Part shown: positions 11,501-26,500 of the stretch, one piece after another | How the letters are laid out: every line of letters starts with the position of its first letter | Numbering within the stretch: the stretch's first letter is position 1 | Source: Zygnema cylindricum | Taxonomy: Eukaryota; Streptophyta; Zygnematophyceae; Zygnematales; Zygnemataceae | Length of the DNA: 57,500 bases | Assembly: GCA_037447655.1 (NCBI GenBank) | Contig: JBBHKE010001198.1 | Span: forward strand, 74,179 to 131,678 | Reading direction: 5' to 3' | Made by a program: the position numbers and the translations under genes | Notes under the pieces: model-generated | Database searches by the model: none | Seen by the model: only the letters and a program-made list of their open reading frames with translations | What the model was told of the DNA's origin: nothing

Positions 11501-14500
11501 ACCTTTGAGCTCTGCGACTGCAGCAACATTTATCTGCAGAAAAAAGAAAAAGAAAAAGAATAGAAAGGGGCAGAAAATTTAGCAGTAACCCGCAAATTCA
11601 TAGGCTTCTTCTGTAGCCTTCTTTCGATAAATGTGATTACTTTAAACATTATGCTCGCATAGTGAGAAATCTCTCACATAATTCATTTTTCAGTTGTACA
11701 GTTCTCCCACTTTTTCCCATATCACACTGAGCCTAGTTAGTTACAGTTAATCAACAACTGCTATTTTCTCTACTTGTAGCTCGAGAAAGCTGAAAGTTGT
11801 CAGATTTTTAAAGGTAATCAGCTATATCCAACCATCAGGACTTACTTCGGTGACCAAGAAAGAACATCAACTGCATTTCTTTGTGAAAAAATACAATAGC
11901 GACAATAAAGCCGAAAAGTCAAAGGTCACACGGTCGTTCTATTAGCAATTTAACTATTTTTTGAACATTTTGTAACTACTCTGACTGAAAGCAAAAACGG
12001 TTTGTATATGACCCAAAAATTAAACATGTGAATCTAAGTCCGAAACTTGGACATGTATCTGAATTTACCTGCAATCAAATAATTATTTTAGTACAAATTC
12101 TCCAAATTTGAAACTGATACCAATATTTACAACAGAAAGAAAAACTGTTGTCGCCACTCTATATGATTTACTATGATAGAAAAAAAAAACTACATTTCAG
12201 AAGTAAAAACCTCACCGGCCTGCTCAGATTTTCTGGTTAACAACACTGATGCTGCCTCGCATCAGTGTTTGTCAGATAATAAATATTACATATAAATGTT
12301 ACATGATAATAATGACTCTGCACCTTAAAAGACTCGGGTTCCTCTTGCTCTTCCTCTCTTTTCGTGCTCCTCACTGGTCCATTTGAAGCTCCCTCGATAT
12401 CGAGTAAAACATTCCGGCCAATATCACGCCCAAAATCAACAATTGCACGGCCCAAATCTGCCATTAGGGCGAGCGGATCACCAGGCGTAGTATTGAAAGA
12501 AGCTCTTTCTCCTCCGCCTCCCTCCCTCCTCCCTCCAAACTCCCTTTCCAGACCATCTCTCTCTGAGAGCAAAGCCCGGAGACCCACTCCGACTCCTTCC
12601 GTTCCACCTGTTGTTCCTCCTACTCCTCTTCCTATGTTGGTAGAGTTGTTACTTCTAAAAACCTCCCCAATATTCCCTCTGTATCGAGGACTCTCGAGAC
12701 CGGAGACCATAGGTGTTCCCGCGCTCCTTATAAAGCGGTTCTCGGCCGGAAGAGGTATGGGAAGTAAAGGTAAAGTTCCTCTGGTCGGATTACTGACAGG
12801 AACAGGATCTTCTTTATTGCCTCCTTTGTCGTTAGTTTCCGTCTCTGATTCGCTCTCAATGACATCGGTCACACAATATTCAAGAAGGTCCAGCTGGCAA
12901 ATTGAAGTTGGACATATAAGACAAAAAGAATGAGTGAATACTCCAGATACAATCAAGACATACACATCAATGAGTGGTCATAATGGCACCTATTAATTGC
13001 CTATAACACAAGTTTTCAGGAAAAAAAAAGTGATCACATAAGCACAATGTAACCACAAAATTATCAGCACTAATGTAAGTTCCAATAGCAAGTCTGGAAA
13101 TGGTTATTACTGTTGATCCTCAATAAAGATAAGGAATTCTCCCACAAATTGGGTGCTATACAGTAACTCATGCTTTCTACTAAACACATTTCTCGTTTCG
13201 TTTCATTTTGTTGACCTAAATTTCATGAAATAGTGGACCATTCCATTAGCAGTGAAGGTGGTTTATGTTCATATTGGACTAACACTATCGGAATTACTGC
13301 GTTACTCTTTAGTAATGTGAAATCATTCACAAAAACTGTATGAAACTGCAAAAACTAAAAATAACACAATTTGATAGCGTAAATTCGCTATCATTGATAT
13401 CCCACAATCATAACCTAAAATAATGTACACCGTAGTTTATAAATTTCAGTTCTCACCCACTTTTACAGTCACAAACTTTGCTCAAATTTGAAACAAAAAC
13501 CTCAACATTTGCTATACCATTTGAAAATCCCAAATGTTGCCTTTCCCACTCGCTTTCTCTTTCTCATTCCACACTCACCTTCTTTCCCACTCCATTATCA
13601 CCTGTCCTCTCTCCCTCCCAAATTTTCTGCCCTTCTCTATAGCATCCTCTCACTCATCACGCAGACTTTTTCAAAATAGGGAAATGGAGAGGGAGAGGAA
13701 GAAGGGCAAGAGAAAGAGGAAGGTCCTGGGCGAGGAAGGAAGGAAGAAGTATAGAGGAAGAGGAAGAAAGAAGGAGATGAGAGGGACGAGAATAGGGAAA
13801 GAGAGCCTGGCACGAGAAAAGGGCAGGAAGTGAGGAAAAGAGGGAAAGCAGGTGGGGAGAGCGGGAAGGAGCGTGAGAGAGAGAAGGGAGGGAGAGACCG
13901 CCTCCTACGAACAAAAATCAGACCTAAAAAAGACGCCATTTTCACAAAAATTAAAAGCAAATGGAAGTGGAAAACGTACCTGTACCTGCGTCGCGATCCT
14001 CGATGTACTTGCAACTACCTCTGGAGAACGAAGAAGAGATCGGAGCATTTTAGGAGTTAACTCCTTAACTGGAATAGAGGCAAGCTTTAACTCAATCATG
14101 AGTTCCCATGGAGCAGAAAACACCCGGTAATGTGATTTCAAAAACGTCCCCACTGATTGAGGAGTCGAATATCCCTCTCTCTCCGCACTTGGAGGGGCCA
14201 AAAACAATCCTTCTGCAATCCTTACTAACCCTCCTCCATGAAGAAGCCAAAGAGGAAGTTCCGAAAGACGAACATAAAGTGGTTTGATTAGCCACTCCCG
14301 TAATGCTGTCATGTCTGCAGGAACAATGTCGTCTGTACTTTCCTCTCCACCCTCCTCCCTCAAATGGGAGTCAAAACCTAAATCTAAAGTTTCACGATTA
14401 AAATCAGCACCTCTCTCAAACGAACTCTCAAACTCTATCTTCCTTGACCGTAACGCTCCTGATCTGGGCCAAAAGTCATATACTTGTTCTGATTTCAGTA

Positions 14501-17500
14501 ATGTACTCCCTTCGAAATTTTTCTCTGGATAGGAACCTCCTATATTCACCCTTAGTTTGAATAATTCCGTTAAGAGCTCCACATATGCCTCCCTCACACA
14601 TGCCATAAGTTCCTTATTCCACATGGCCCCTAATGCCTCTGCCCCTGGGTTACCTCCAACTCCATGCCGTACCACCCTCCCTTTTCCCAAAACTGGGGAA
14701 TTTCTTTCCAATCTATCATGGGAATTTGAACCTGAACGAGAACCCAAAGTTGCATAATCTCCGTGAGTCCTAGAGCCTCGAGTTTGAGTAGACGATTTTC
14801 CCGATATATCCCCAGTTAAAGCTGTCCCATTTTCCTGGTTTATATCGGAGGATCTTCCGTGCTTTTGTATATCTTTTGGTAAAGCTCCTGTAATTACTGT
14901 GGAACTGGAACCAGTTTTACCTCTCTCCGGGAGACCAGTGATACTTGGAAAGGTCTGAAATAATCTTCTTCCCCAACCTCGAAGAACCATAAAGTTTCCA
15001 GAGACAACCACAGGTAGTCCAGAAACCTCGAGAAGGGGGAAAGGAGAGTAAAGACAAAAATTTTCTGATGATGTTGGAAGGATAACTTCTCCATTATGAA
15101 GAATTTTTGCTGCTACTCCTGCAACTGGTGTGAGGTTGTACGAAAGGTATTTCCTGCAAAAACCATTCCAATATATATACAAAAATACAATTTAAGTCAT
15201 AAATAAATCAAATAACGTTTCAGTTAAAGGGATTTTCTGCAACATTCATATCTGTACATATAGACATATATAGTTGATAAATTTCCATTTTTATCGGCAG
15301 TTTTTTACGTTGGTTTTGATCATGCCTTAGAGGTAGTTTGAATTCAGTAGTGATCTTTTAAACAAGATGATGACAGAAAATTTAACCTTATAACATAATT
15401 CGGATCCAAAGAGGTATTCAGGCTCAATTAAAAAAAAACAATTGTGTATGTTTCTTGTTGTACACTGTCGTCGACGTGAATTACCAAATTTATTTTTCGT
15501 CAAGTATTCCTTCATTGACTGCTATGTTGCGTCTATGGTACAGTAAAACATTAAATGGTTAAAAGTAATGGTTAATTAACCATATAGTAATTAATTAACC
15601 ATTGGCGTCAACACTCATGTCAGGCCCCGGATTCTTTGGGGACCTACATGTAGATTAGTGTGGATCAGAACAAAAGTCATGGTCAATCAACACTCAAGTA
15701 ACCTAGTTTTGCCAAGACCTAACTTTGACATGTGCAAGGCTTTTACACCATTCATACTGCTACAGCTCATCGTTATTAGTGTTGATGTTTTTTCACCACT
15801 TAAAACATATTTTCTCCGTGCACACTTGTCAAATTGTCAATCGGAGACCGCCGGTAGGAAGCTGAGAATCTTACCTTCCAACAGCAACCAACAAATTCAC
15901 AATCTGACAAGTGTAGACGAAGAAAAGATGTTTTAAGTGGCGAAAAAAACTCTAACACTAATCACGATCAGCGGTGTAGTTGATCCACACTAACCATAGT
16001 GGCTAATATACCTATTCATCGACAGATAAGGATGAGGAACAGGCAATTCAAGGCTAGTGACAGATTGTAAATTTCCCATTTTCAAGAAACCTCACACAAA
16101 CTTTGGAAACTGGGAGCTTTTTTCAGAGCATAAAGGTGGTAGAAAACTAAAAAATGTACAATAACCATCAGCGATATGCAGACACCGGAGGTTCCAGCAT
16201 TTGGCGCTTAACAAGCTATGGCCCATTCTTCAATCGACAAGGAGAAAATAATCGGCAAGTTCTAGAAGCTTATAAAGATATCGAGTTAACAATACGCAAA
16301 TCAGTTGACAAAAGAATAGATCAACCTAGCAGAAGAAACATAGCTGACTTTCTTAAAAACATAGAACTAAAAAATAAATTCAGGCATCTAAATATGAAGA
16401 GAGAAATGCAGATCAGGAAAGAACCTGGGTGGACTTGACAACTGACACTGATTAGAGTATGCCGCTGGGAGTTTGAACCTTTACTCAATTAACTACCGCC
16501 AATAAGAGAATCAAACACTGCCCATCGCTCTGCACCGCTATTAGTGTTAGACATTTTCCGAGCACTCAAAACGTCTTTTAACTTTGTTGTCAACCGTTGA
16601 TTTTCTGTTTTTTAGGGAAACAACTGAAAAGTAACGATCTCACTTTCGACCATAATTTCACGGTTAAAATTCGAGGAACACTGTGATGAGAAAAAAGTAC
16701 ACTGAATGCTCAAAAATGTTATGTCTAACACCAATAGCGATCGGCAGTGAATCGATCAAAGTGTGCAGGAAAAAAGCCAATATGCAACAGTGGACCATCA
16801 ACTTTGCCCAGACATTTGTTAGTTGTTTAAACATTATCTGCAAGACTTTGAAGCTCAATTCTATGGAAAAACTCCCAAAAAATCACACAAAGAGCACAAA
16901 AAACTTTAATATGTTCTACAGCTTGAATATGAAAAAACAGTCGCAAACAGAGAATAGACTTGCTGATAGCTACTACAGTTGAAAGATGGCTTTCAAACTT
17001 TTTGAAAAATTAGGTTTTTAGATTGACTTAAAAGATTATATTAGAAATTCAGAAATGGTCAATGTGGATGCAGGATTTTGGTAATTAGTGGTCAATTTGA
17101 GAAAAGTTACACAGCTGTTAAGCATGTCAATAGCCTGGCAGATGATTATGAAAAAGCAAAAAATCCACAACAACTATGGTATCTCTTCTTGAAAACATTA
17201 ATAAACATATGCACATATGTATGTACAGACTAGGAATTTGAAGCCAAACCTGTCTAATGCCATGTCACGACTACGTCCCGAGCCGAGGCTTTGAACAACA
17301 AGCCACTTGTCAACCACCGGTTGAGTTCCACTTGGTCCCCTTATTTGAACACTTATAGGCTGTAGTTTACAGGAGGCATTAAATCCTCCAAAAAGGTTTT
17401 GAAGCTGAAATTTTCCACGCCATTTTTTTTCATCAAAGGCTTTTCGAAGAGGTGCCTCGTTCGGTTTCACAAGGACTGCAAAAAGTTCCTCAGCAGAATT

Positions 17501-20500
17501 GCTTTCCTCTTCCCACACCGACAAAGTCACCTGCCCAAGAGAAAGCACAAAGAAGAACACATATTACGTGAACAGACAGGATTCATCCACAAAAAAGAGC
17601 CTGGTGTTTGTATTTCTAAAGGACATTATCATTCCTTCATATCATCTTCAATGTTACCAACTGTGATGTCTTCCAGCTCGCCCGTTGCAGTAACATATTC
17701 CGCCAGCCCTAAAACCCTAAAAAACCCAGCCCTAACAATTTCGCCAGCCTCCCCTTTTTCCTTAGCTTTTACATTTGACTACCACCCACAAAAAATCCAC
17801 ATCAATAATCATCACTTTCATAGCTAATATTCAACTAATACAACAAGGCAAATAATTAACAGAACTCTTAGCTACAGCAACATCAACCATCCACCACATT
17901 GTTCCATTTGTTTAAAAGACCTTCAAAACTTAACAAACACACTAAAAAAAACTCTTTAACACACTATAATCGATCACTTACTGTCTCTACGGACTTCAGA
18001 AAAAGCATGCTTGTCGCCGCATGTGCTTTGAAACAGTCCATCATTTCGGCCACTTCAGCATCGCCACATGGCACGCCTCTCTGCATGCCACCTGTTTGCA
18101 CCTGCTCTTCTGTGCGCAGAGGAAGCCTAATAATGGTGCCATCAATCCAGGAATATTGCTTTGTGGGAGCCACTTGCAGAGGTTTGAACTGATCGGAAAA
18201 TCGCTGTACAATATCTGTGCCTGCTCGGTGACATAGAACCATGTTTGTTAGGTTATGCCAGAAATCAGACACACCCATAACATGCTAGCTCCAATTCAAG
18301 GAACACCCAAATTTATGATCGAGGCAAATACTTTAGCCCTGAGTACAATATTCACTTTAATGAATATGGACTATACAAATTGAACTGCCGAATATTGTTA
18401 GGCTGCATATGAATTAGTTTCTGGCAGTAGCACTTAGTTTGATTCAATTCGACTCGGTTTCATTTCAAGCCGAACCAAACTAAAACACTTTGTCGCCGTT
18501 GGGCAATCATGTGAGCCCAGCTTCCGAACTAAAACGAACTGAACCAAACCGAACCGGACCAGACAGCACAAGAAATATACATCACATTAATAGTGAAAAT
18601 AAACAGTAAAAGTGAAAAACAATTCAGCTCTAGCTCTGTCAAGCTTAGAGACAGACAATAGGGCACAATGTAAAAAGTTAGTCCTAGTTTTTTTATTCAT
18701 AATTTAGCGCCAATAAATGTAAGAAGAAGAGGTGAACGACACATGGGCCCATTTTGAACTGTCATGTGTGGTGCACATTCATAATCGATAGAAATCGTTC
18801 ATAAGACCATAATCACAGTTTGGAACGTGGCTCGTCACTATCATACCAAACAAAACGGTTCAAACTAGATCAAACTGCACTAGAAGAATTCGAACCAAAG
18901 AGAGTTACAAGAATACAAGCATTCTGTGTTGGGATTCAGTTTTAACCTAAACCAGGCTGAATGCTAGGACAGCAGTAATCACAAGTAGTGTTATATGTTG
19001 AGCAGGATTTGCCGATAATCAATATGTACCTTTTTGAAGGGTCTCCATTAGGGCTTCATATCATATTGGTTGCATAGTTGATAGGAAAGGATACCTACTG
19101 TTTATCGTTTATTTCTCAGTCTCAATATTTCGATAAGTACGGTATCGTACAAAAGGTACTAAAAGTCCCGGACCTGGTGCTCAGTGACGTATGTATGTAA
19201 CAGTATTTACAATCATAAATCGGGTTAAAAAAATAACCTGATTTTGCAGGGATTTTGTGTTTTACAGGGATTTTTGCATGCAGGAATTCGAAAACATCTA
19301 TATTTCGGCCATTTACAAGTGGTAAATTGTTTTTAATTAAAGTAGGTTTTTGCTTCTCTTATCGAAATTTTTCGTCAATAAAACTCGATATGTATATCAA
19401 GCTGATAACAGTTATCGGGCACTCCAACATTACCAAATACTAATCATCGGAAATTCGCCCTTGATATGAATCCCTAGTCTCGATAATTAATATACTGTAT
19501 GTTAAGAGACAGCAGTAGATTTGAGACACATGTTTACAAAAGTCAAAATAAGCGCGTATGATTCCAATCATTTTCAAAATACACTTATCTCATAAAAAAA
19601 ATCCCAATTTCCCTGCCAGAATTCTATTTCCCGGTTCAACTGAACCCTTCGTGAGGAAAAATCCCAGAAGAGCCTTCAAGCCCAAAGGCAGATAAATTAA
19701 ACATTACCGATTGAGGTTACCCTTTTCCAAACACAAACCGAAATATACCGACCTTTAAGAGAATACGATTTCCCAGCGGGTACTCCACCAGGACCACCTC
19801 GACCATTACCGAGGGTAGAACCCGAAGGATCAAACAAATAAAGGCAACTATCGGAGGCAATAATCGGTAAATCTGTTATGTGATAAGCTCCAAGTAATCC
19901 ACTTCCATAATTCAGGACATGTCCTTTAAGTTTTGCAGGAGGAGGAGCTTGAAGAAGACAGACTTCGTCAGTGGAGAGAGTAACTCCATCAAGAAATATG
20001 GTAATGGAAGGACATTGAAAAGCCCCTGCATAGATAAAAAAGTGAGAAGAGAGACCAGAAAAGAAACAGTTAACATAAGAAAACAGTGGATAAAAAAAAA
20101 AAGTGGGGATTTCAAGCTAGGGGTCAGCTCTGTTCTAGAATCTAATAAAAGGCAAATAGCAGGTTTTGAAGGCTTTACAAGAGCTCTAAAGGATTTGTCG
20201 TGTTTTTCAAAAGCAATGCTAAGGTTTTTCTGGATTTGTCTCACAGTTACTATGCTACATGCCAGAGCTTGTTTCAAACATTTCAGGCGATTTGGAACAT
20301 TGCAAAGAAAAACCTTCTTTACCTAAAAAAATTTCAGAGAAATTCGTTAGTATTTAAAGACAGAGCAAAAACAATCTCAGAAAAATGGGTTTCTGCTTAA
20401 TTGCTTCTCAACATCTTCTGGCAAACTGAGTCTCACGACCACCAAAGTGCCCAAAGTCCCTTCCAACAGTGTTGGGCTAGCCCAATTAATTATCTACACT

Positions 20501-23500
20501 TCAAAGGTTAAACAGAATACCCTCTATGGTTAAATACTGAAAAAATTAGGTTTCGAAAGAACATAGACACATGCACCAAATCATGTACAAAAGATCTTCA
20601 TAACGCCAAATAAGATACTTAGCTGACAGTCACAGCTCCCAAAAAAAAAACTATTCACGACCTTTTCCTATATTGTTTATGGTTCAACGCTAAGATAATG
20701 TTTGAATGTTTTCACAATTTGGTGTGGATAGATTTAAAAGCAACACTGCTTTGACGCCTCCCTCTTCTCCTCCCACTTCCCCTCACTTCCAACCAATCAC
20801 TACCTTACTCTATCCTCCCTCCCTCTCCCTCGCGCTCTCCCAGCAAACCTCTTGCATTTGAAAAAACAAAGAGCGAACTCGACAGCATTTTACCACCAAG
20901 GGTTTTTTAGAGTTTTTGGGGTTTTTTAGGGTTTTTAGGGTTTTTAGGATTTTTTCCACTAACTCACCAAGATTTGGCTGCAGTAAAGACTGCCTGGGAT
21001 GCTCCCTTCTGTCATAAACCACATCCATTCGTTTTGCCCCACAAGCGTCCGCAATCTCCAGAAAGTCAAAGAAAAGCAGGTCACGATCTCGCCATGAATT
21101 CAAAAGTTCCGAAATGATGCCAGCTGGCAGACAGGGTAAGTTGTTTGTCATTTCCTGGTCCACAAGAGACAAATACCGTAGAGATTTTGCACCCAGCTGT
21201 TCTGCGATATCGTTCGGCACATCTGGATGGACCAGCTGGCGGCTTGCACCGACGCCACCTGTCACATGCACAGAAAAGTAGGGAGAGGAAGAGGGAGAGG
21301 GAGAGGGAAACGGAGAGGGAGAGGGAAACGGAGAGGGAGAGGGAGAGGGAGAGGGCCTTTACTATAGTATCTAATCCAGAGGTCTGGAACATATTGATCA
21401 AGCACATAAGACCATAAAAAGCATAAAGGCCAACAAACAACCTTGCTTTTTTCATAACTCTGTTTAACCTCCTCGGCCAAGATAGGGACCAAAACAAAAA
21501 CTGAACCTAACAGACTAAACTAAGCATTCCTCCTCCGCATTCCATGCAACGGTTAGCTGTTACTGTTTCTGTTGTTGTAGAAAATGATATAGAAAAAAAC
21601 ATCTAAAATATATTAAGTGCATGCTTGACAATGAAGGGAGAGAAAAACAGGAGAACCGAACTTCAGCGTTCAGTACAACCAAACATTCAAGAATCCAATC
21701 AATTTCTCTTACTCCATATCACATCAATTGACCTCAATTTCTCTTAATTTCAGCCATATTGCTGATTGCTACAAGTGTTACTTAAATGTTTTGTATTTAA
21801 ACTATTCCAAAATGCAAGCCTGCGAAAGGGAAAAAAAGAAAAGTCCCACTATTCAGCTGTAGTTTTTCTCACAGACACCACTTATAACTGGCTTCGTCTC
21901 TTCACTTTTGCTCTCAGATAAGAGACGCAAATCAGTACCATATACCTGATCACAAATTATTCTTTCCCAGCTTATAGTAGAATTCAGACTTCGCCTGGAA
22001 TCTATCCACATGTATTGTAATGTAATGTACATTATATTATATTGAAGTACACATAAGGAACTTAAAACTGTGACCTTAATGATGTTTTATATAGGAGATG
22101 GTTACACTGCCCATCGCCATTAGAATAATCACTCTAATTTCCAGGTAGTGTTTTCTGACCCGAAATCATAAATTAGTGTCAATAAGGCTACTTAAGTAAG
22201 CGGCGCACAATATTAGTGTGTTAAAGCTAATAATTCACAAACTCTTATAACGATAGGAACCGTAGCTTCCACCAATGACACATGACAATGGTTAAAAATA
22301 AAATTTAACGTTAAATCTGCAAGTTAAAGTCATGTGCATGTCAAATTTGATGTGGAGAGGTGAGAAAATTTTGTTTCTTAGTCCATCTTTTAAGCCATGC
22401 TTTAGCCCACAAAAAAAAAAGCACATAAAATACTTCCGTAATTGTCAGGTCTGGCTGATCGGAGAATTACACTATCTTACCCCAAGTAATAGATAAAATA
22501 GTAAAGTACAGACAAAAATTTACGGAAAACATACACTGAAGTACATAAAGTAACGCAGTTTTGCGCAATCAGACTATGTGACTAATTAACCTCCTAATTG
22601 TACAAACAAATATTAGAGAGAAGCAACGGCAAAATTTCATAGACGGGAAGAAAAAATTAAGCACGTACAGTGCAGTCCTTTTATGAATTTACTGGGGGCG
22701 AATAGTACTCGTCATTAACTTTTTTCCTTGTCGTTAGGGGTAAAATACAGAGGTAGTTTTTCCTCTGTTTACTAACCACGGTTACAATACAAATGCTTTC
22801 AGCTAATGTACATCACTGTACAACCAAAAGCCATCCTTTTACTGGATTTCCCCCCGAAATGAGGGTAATTTTTTACAGTTCGATAAGATTCAACCCCTCC
22901 GACTCAAAATCGGTTCAATAATTAATTTCAATTTGTCAGAAATTGAACTATTAGTCACCGACAACTATGAAATCTGAGTTCACAAAAGCAATGTGGTTAA
23001 AATATTTGAACCGAGTGATCACCAGTAGAAAACATAACAAATCTGTACATACAATCTTCAGTTTTAGGGGTTGGATCTTACGGTATAACTTTCCTGTGGA
23101 TCAAAGGCACATTGTCACAGGTCCAGAAATTTTTAAAAAGCAGATATTCCACAAGTGCAACGCCTCAGAAAACCCTTGTAAACAGCTAAACAAAAACCAT
23201 TCTCAAAATGCTCTTTCAAAAAAAAATGAATCACAATTTTGATTAGGCGTTGACTGAATGAAAATACCACACTTTTTCATGCAGAAGTTTCAAGAGAAAT
23301 GGGCCTCACTTGGTCCATTTTTGACCAACCAAGCTGCGTCGTTGAAGACCAAATCTTTGGCGGGAACAAGAACTCCCATTGCATCTGGAATATACACTCC
23401 TCCTCCAAAAAAACTAAGTCCTAAACCACTCTCTGAGCTCCCTACCTCCACCAATGCCTCTATTATACGTAGAGCAAAACTCCTTTGCTCTGGAGTTAAA

Positions 23501-26500
23501 GGTTTTCCCTTTGAATCTTGTGCCATTTGGTTCAAAACACGAGCATAATCTCTCGCATCAAACCTCTCCCGTACTCCCAACGCGACAAGTAGCTCTCTGT
23601 AAATAGCAATTTCTGAAGGTACAATATGCAAATAAGGGTGAAAATGGGCCGGTGAATCAAATGCAAGACGATTTGGGGCGACAAAATTATCGCCTACCCA
23701 AACCCAAGATCTCCCGTCCAGAATCGACTTCACCACGTCCCGTTCCGGAGTTAGGGCAATCTCTTCTAGATGCTGAAAAATTCTAGGGATTTCTCGTGAC
23801 AGTATCTCAGAAAACTTTTCCAGCTCAGTTTCTTCCCAGCTTTGACCTCTTCTGCTCCCTCCTTCTTCCTCTTCCCTCTCTGACATGCCTTCAAGACTCG
23901 CCTCGGAGTCTCCCTCCCCCGTATTTCTGTCCACATCAATCCCAGCAGAGTCATGCCCCTCTCTCGTGTCCACATCTCCGATCGTCTGATTATCATTCTC
24001 TCCTCTAACAAACGATGAGGAAGCCCCTTCCTCACCCTTTTTGTCTTCGACAACGCCCCTCTTCGATCTTCTCTCCATACCACCTACCTTTCCCTCGAGT
24101 TCTTCCACCTGTCCACCTCTCGCTCTTTCTAAACATTCTGAAAATTGGAGAGAAAGTTCGACCAATTGGGCGGCAAGACAGCTTGCACTCGGTCGTTGAT
24201 TCCACCCAAGATTCTGAATGAGACTCTGAGACCTCGGGTTCCTGTCCAAAATCCTCATACTCCCGGAAACAAGCCACATATCAGATCTCAGGCGAGTTAG
24301 TCGGGGAGGAGCCACAACTCTCATGCCTTGAGACCAAGGAAGATGAGAATCTGGAGGCTCAGAAAGGACAGGACACCATGATAAATTTGCAAGTTCTTTC
24401 CAAAACGTTTCCTGGTCGACATCTTCTCTTTTAACCGGACCTCTATCTTCCACCATTTGGTATGCATGCCTCTTTCCCAAATCCACAGTATGAGGGATAC
24501 TTCCCCCAATAAACGGGTTCAAAGTGGACTCAAACTCGTCTTCAAAATTACCGTGGCTTTTATTTAACAATCTCAAATTGCGATGAGAGAATTCCTCTGA
24601 GGGATCAGATTGCAGTTGCAACAAGCTCTCATTATCTATGGACAGTTGATGTTCATCAAGATGAGAAAGCAAAGCACTTGCCCGAATAGATGCCTCGGTT
24701 CTATTTAAAGTCTGCATTAATTGAATGGATTTTGCACTATCCAGTAATCCTCGTCTGTTGAGTTCTCTTTGTAGTCCCAATCCAACCAGAATATCCAGAT
24801 CTCCAGATGTTTCAAACTCGCTACTTGGGAAAAATACCTCGTAATCGAGAAGAGCCCGCAATTCTGGAACTCGAGGATCATACAAACTGCATTAAAAATG
24901 GAAACAAAAACAAAAAAAATGAGGTGCCAGTTTCTCCATGAAAAACAAATCCCATGCGTAACAGCTGATAAAGGTAATACCTGTTTTAAATTATTTCACC
25001 TGTACCACACGGAGGTACATTTCCAAGTCATACCTCACAATTTTCAAGGTTTTCTCAGTTGTTTAGGAAAAACAGATTAATCCATAGATACATTTGGCCC
25101 TATTTATATATTTTACTTATATCATATAAACATGTCTATTATATATGATACATATGTATACTTATAAACAGTAGAATATATTGGAACTAGAAGAACATAC
25201 TAATAAATTAGAAGTACCACTACAAAAAGTTCCTCCATCATGGCAAATAGAGAGAACATGACAAGCAACAAAGGAGCAAAGCTGCAATTCAATCCCTCGT
25301 AACTTGTTACTTTTCTGGAGTTCATTTCTCTGGAGGTGGACATTATTTTCTGATAGAGAATGAAGTGTCTCTCACCTGCCCGATGTCCTCAATTCCCCTT
25401 TAGCATTGGGCACAAAAGCTAGTCCAGCCAAAGAAATTCTAAAAGTCACGTCTTCTGATGCCAAAACGGGCAGCTCCTCCAAAATTTTCCTTACGGCACG
25501 AGTCCTTAACTCTGGTGTCAAATTGCCAATCCGGGGGAAGATATTGTCGCGGTAAAAGGTTGTTCGAGTAACTTCCTGTACTCCCAAGAAGTCAGCAAGC
25601 AATTCTCGCTCTCTTTCTGTATCTGCCCGAACAAAATTCGATCCTAACAAAATCTCCTCCACTCCCGATGGAGCAAAAAAACATGCCCCAGCTGGAAGAT
25701 GAACAAAATGACGTCCACCACCTGAGAAACAACGAGAACAAAAACAGACAAACATAAATGTAAACGTACCTATTTTGACATCCAATGTTCCCAATGGCAA
25801 ATCTTAATGTTCCCATAAAGGGCATAAAACACATTCATGAACAAAAGCATTAATAGGATCAATTTATTAAAGGTGGAGGAACAAATCTCTCTATTAAAAC
25901 AAGCCATGCAGTAAATTCCTGTACATGGGAAAGTCTCGCTGGTTCACAAATTCCCTTGGTCTACATCCATAGCCAATATTTTCCTCTCTAGTTAACGCCG
26001 TCAAACCATACAAGTAAATAAAATTGTAACTGAGTTTGAAAAACCTGACAGCAAATGCAGCGTTTAAATGAACATGATTGCCATCTGGTGATTTTAAGCA
26101 ATAACTTGGGACAGAATTTCTGCATAATCAATTCACCAATTATAACAAAGTTAATGTGAATACGAGACCAAGAACTCTCTGAATATTAATGGCAATCACA
26201 AAAAAATAAGACATCCTGTAGAGGAACAAAGCTTCAATCGATTAATATCCGCAGGTCAAATAAATGAAAGGTTCGTCATCATTGTACTGAGGTCCGCTGT
26301 GGACTAAATCTATTTCATCGCTTTTTTGGGTAGATGGAATATGTCTAGCATACAAGAAAAGCTTGTGGAATAGAACGGATTTAGGAAAATTACACAAATA
26401 TTAATGTGGACTAGCAATGACAACACAAACATAAACTTGCTAACAAAAACCAAAGGGTTCGTATTGGACAGCATATGGTTTAGCAAATGCAGAGAAATCC

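Noticed and set aside
13488-13914. Ser/Pro/Leu-rich and Arg/Lys/Glu-rich frames around 13.5-13.9 kb
   Set aside because: They are translations of purine/pyrimidine low-complexity DNA in intron 14.
19919-20326. 135-codon plus-strand frame, and a minus-strand frame in another phase, around sacsin exon 11
   Set aside because: The phase that matches the sacsin family is a different minus-strand frame bounded by splice sites; these frames are fortuitous.
23796-24221. Open frames opposite sacsin exons (for example in exons 6, 7 and 9)
   Set aside because: They are shadow frames antisense to strongly conserved coding sequence and carry no motifs of their own.
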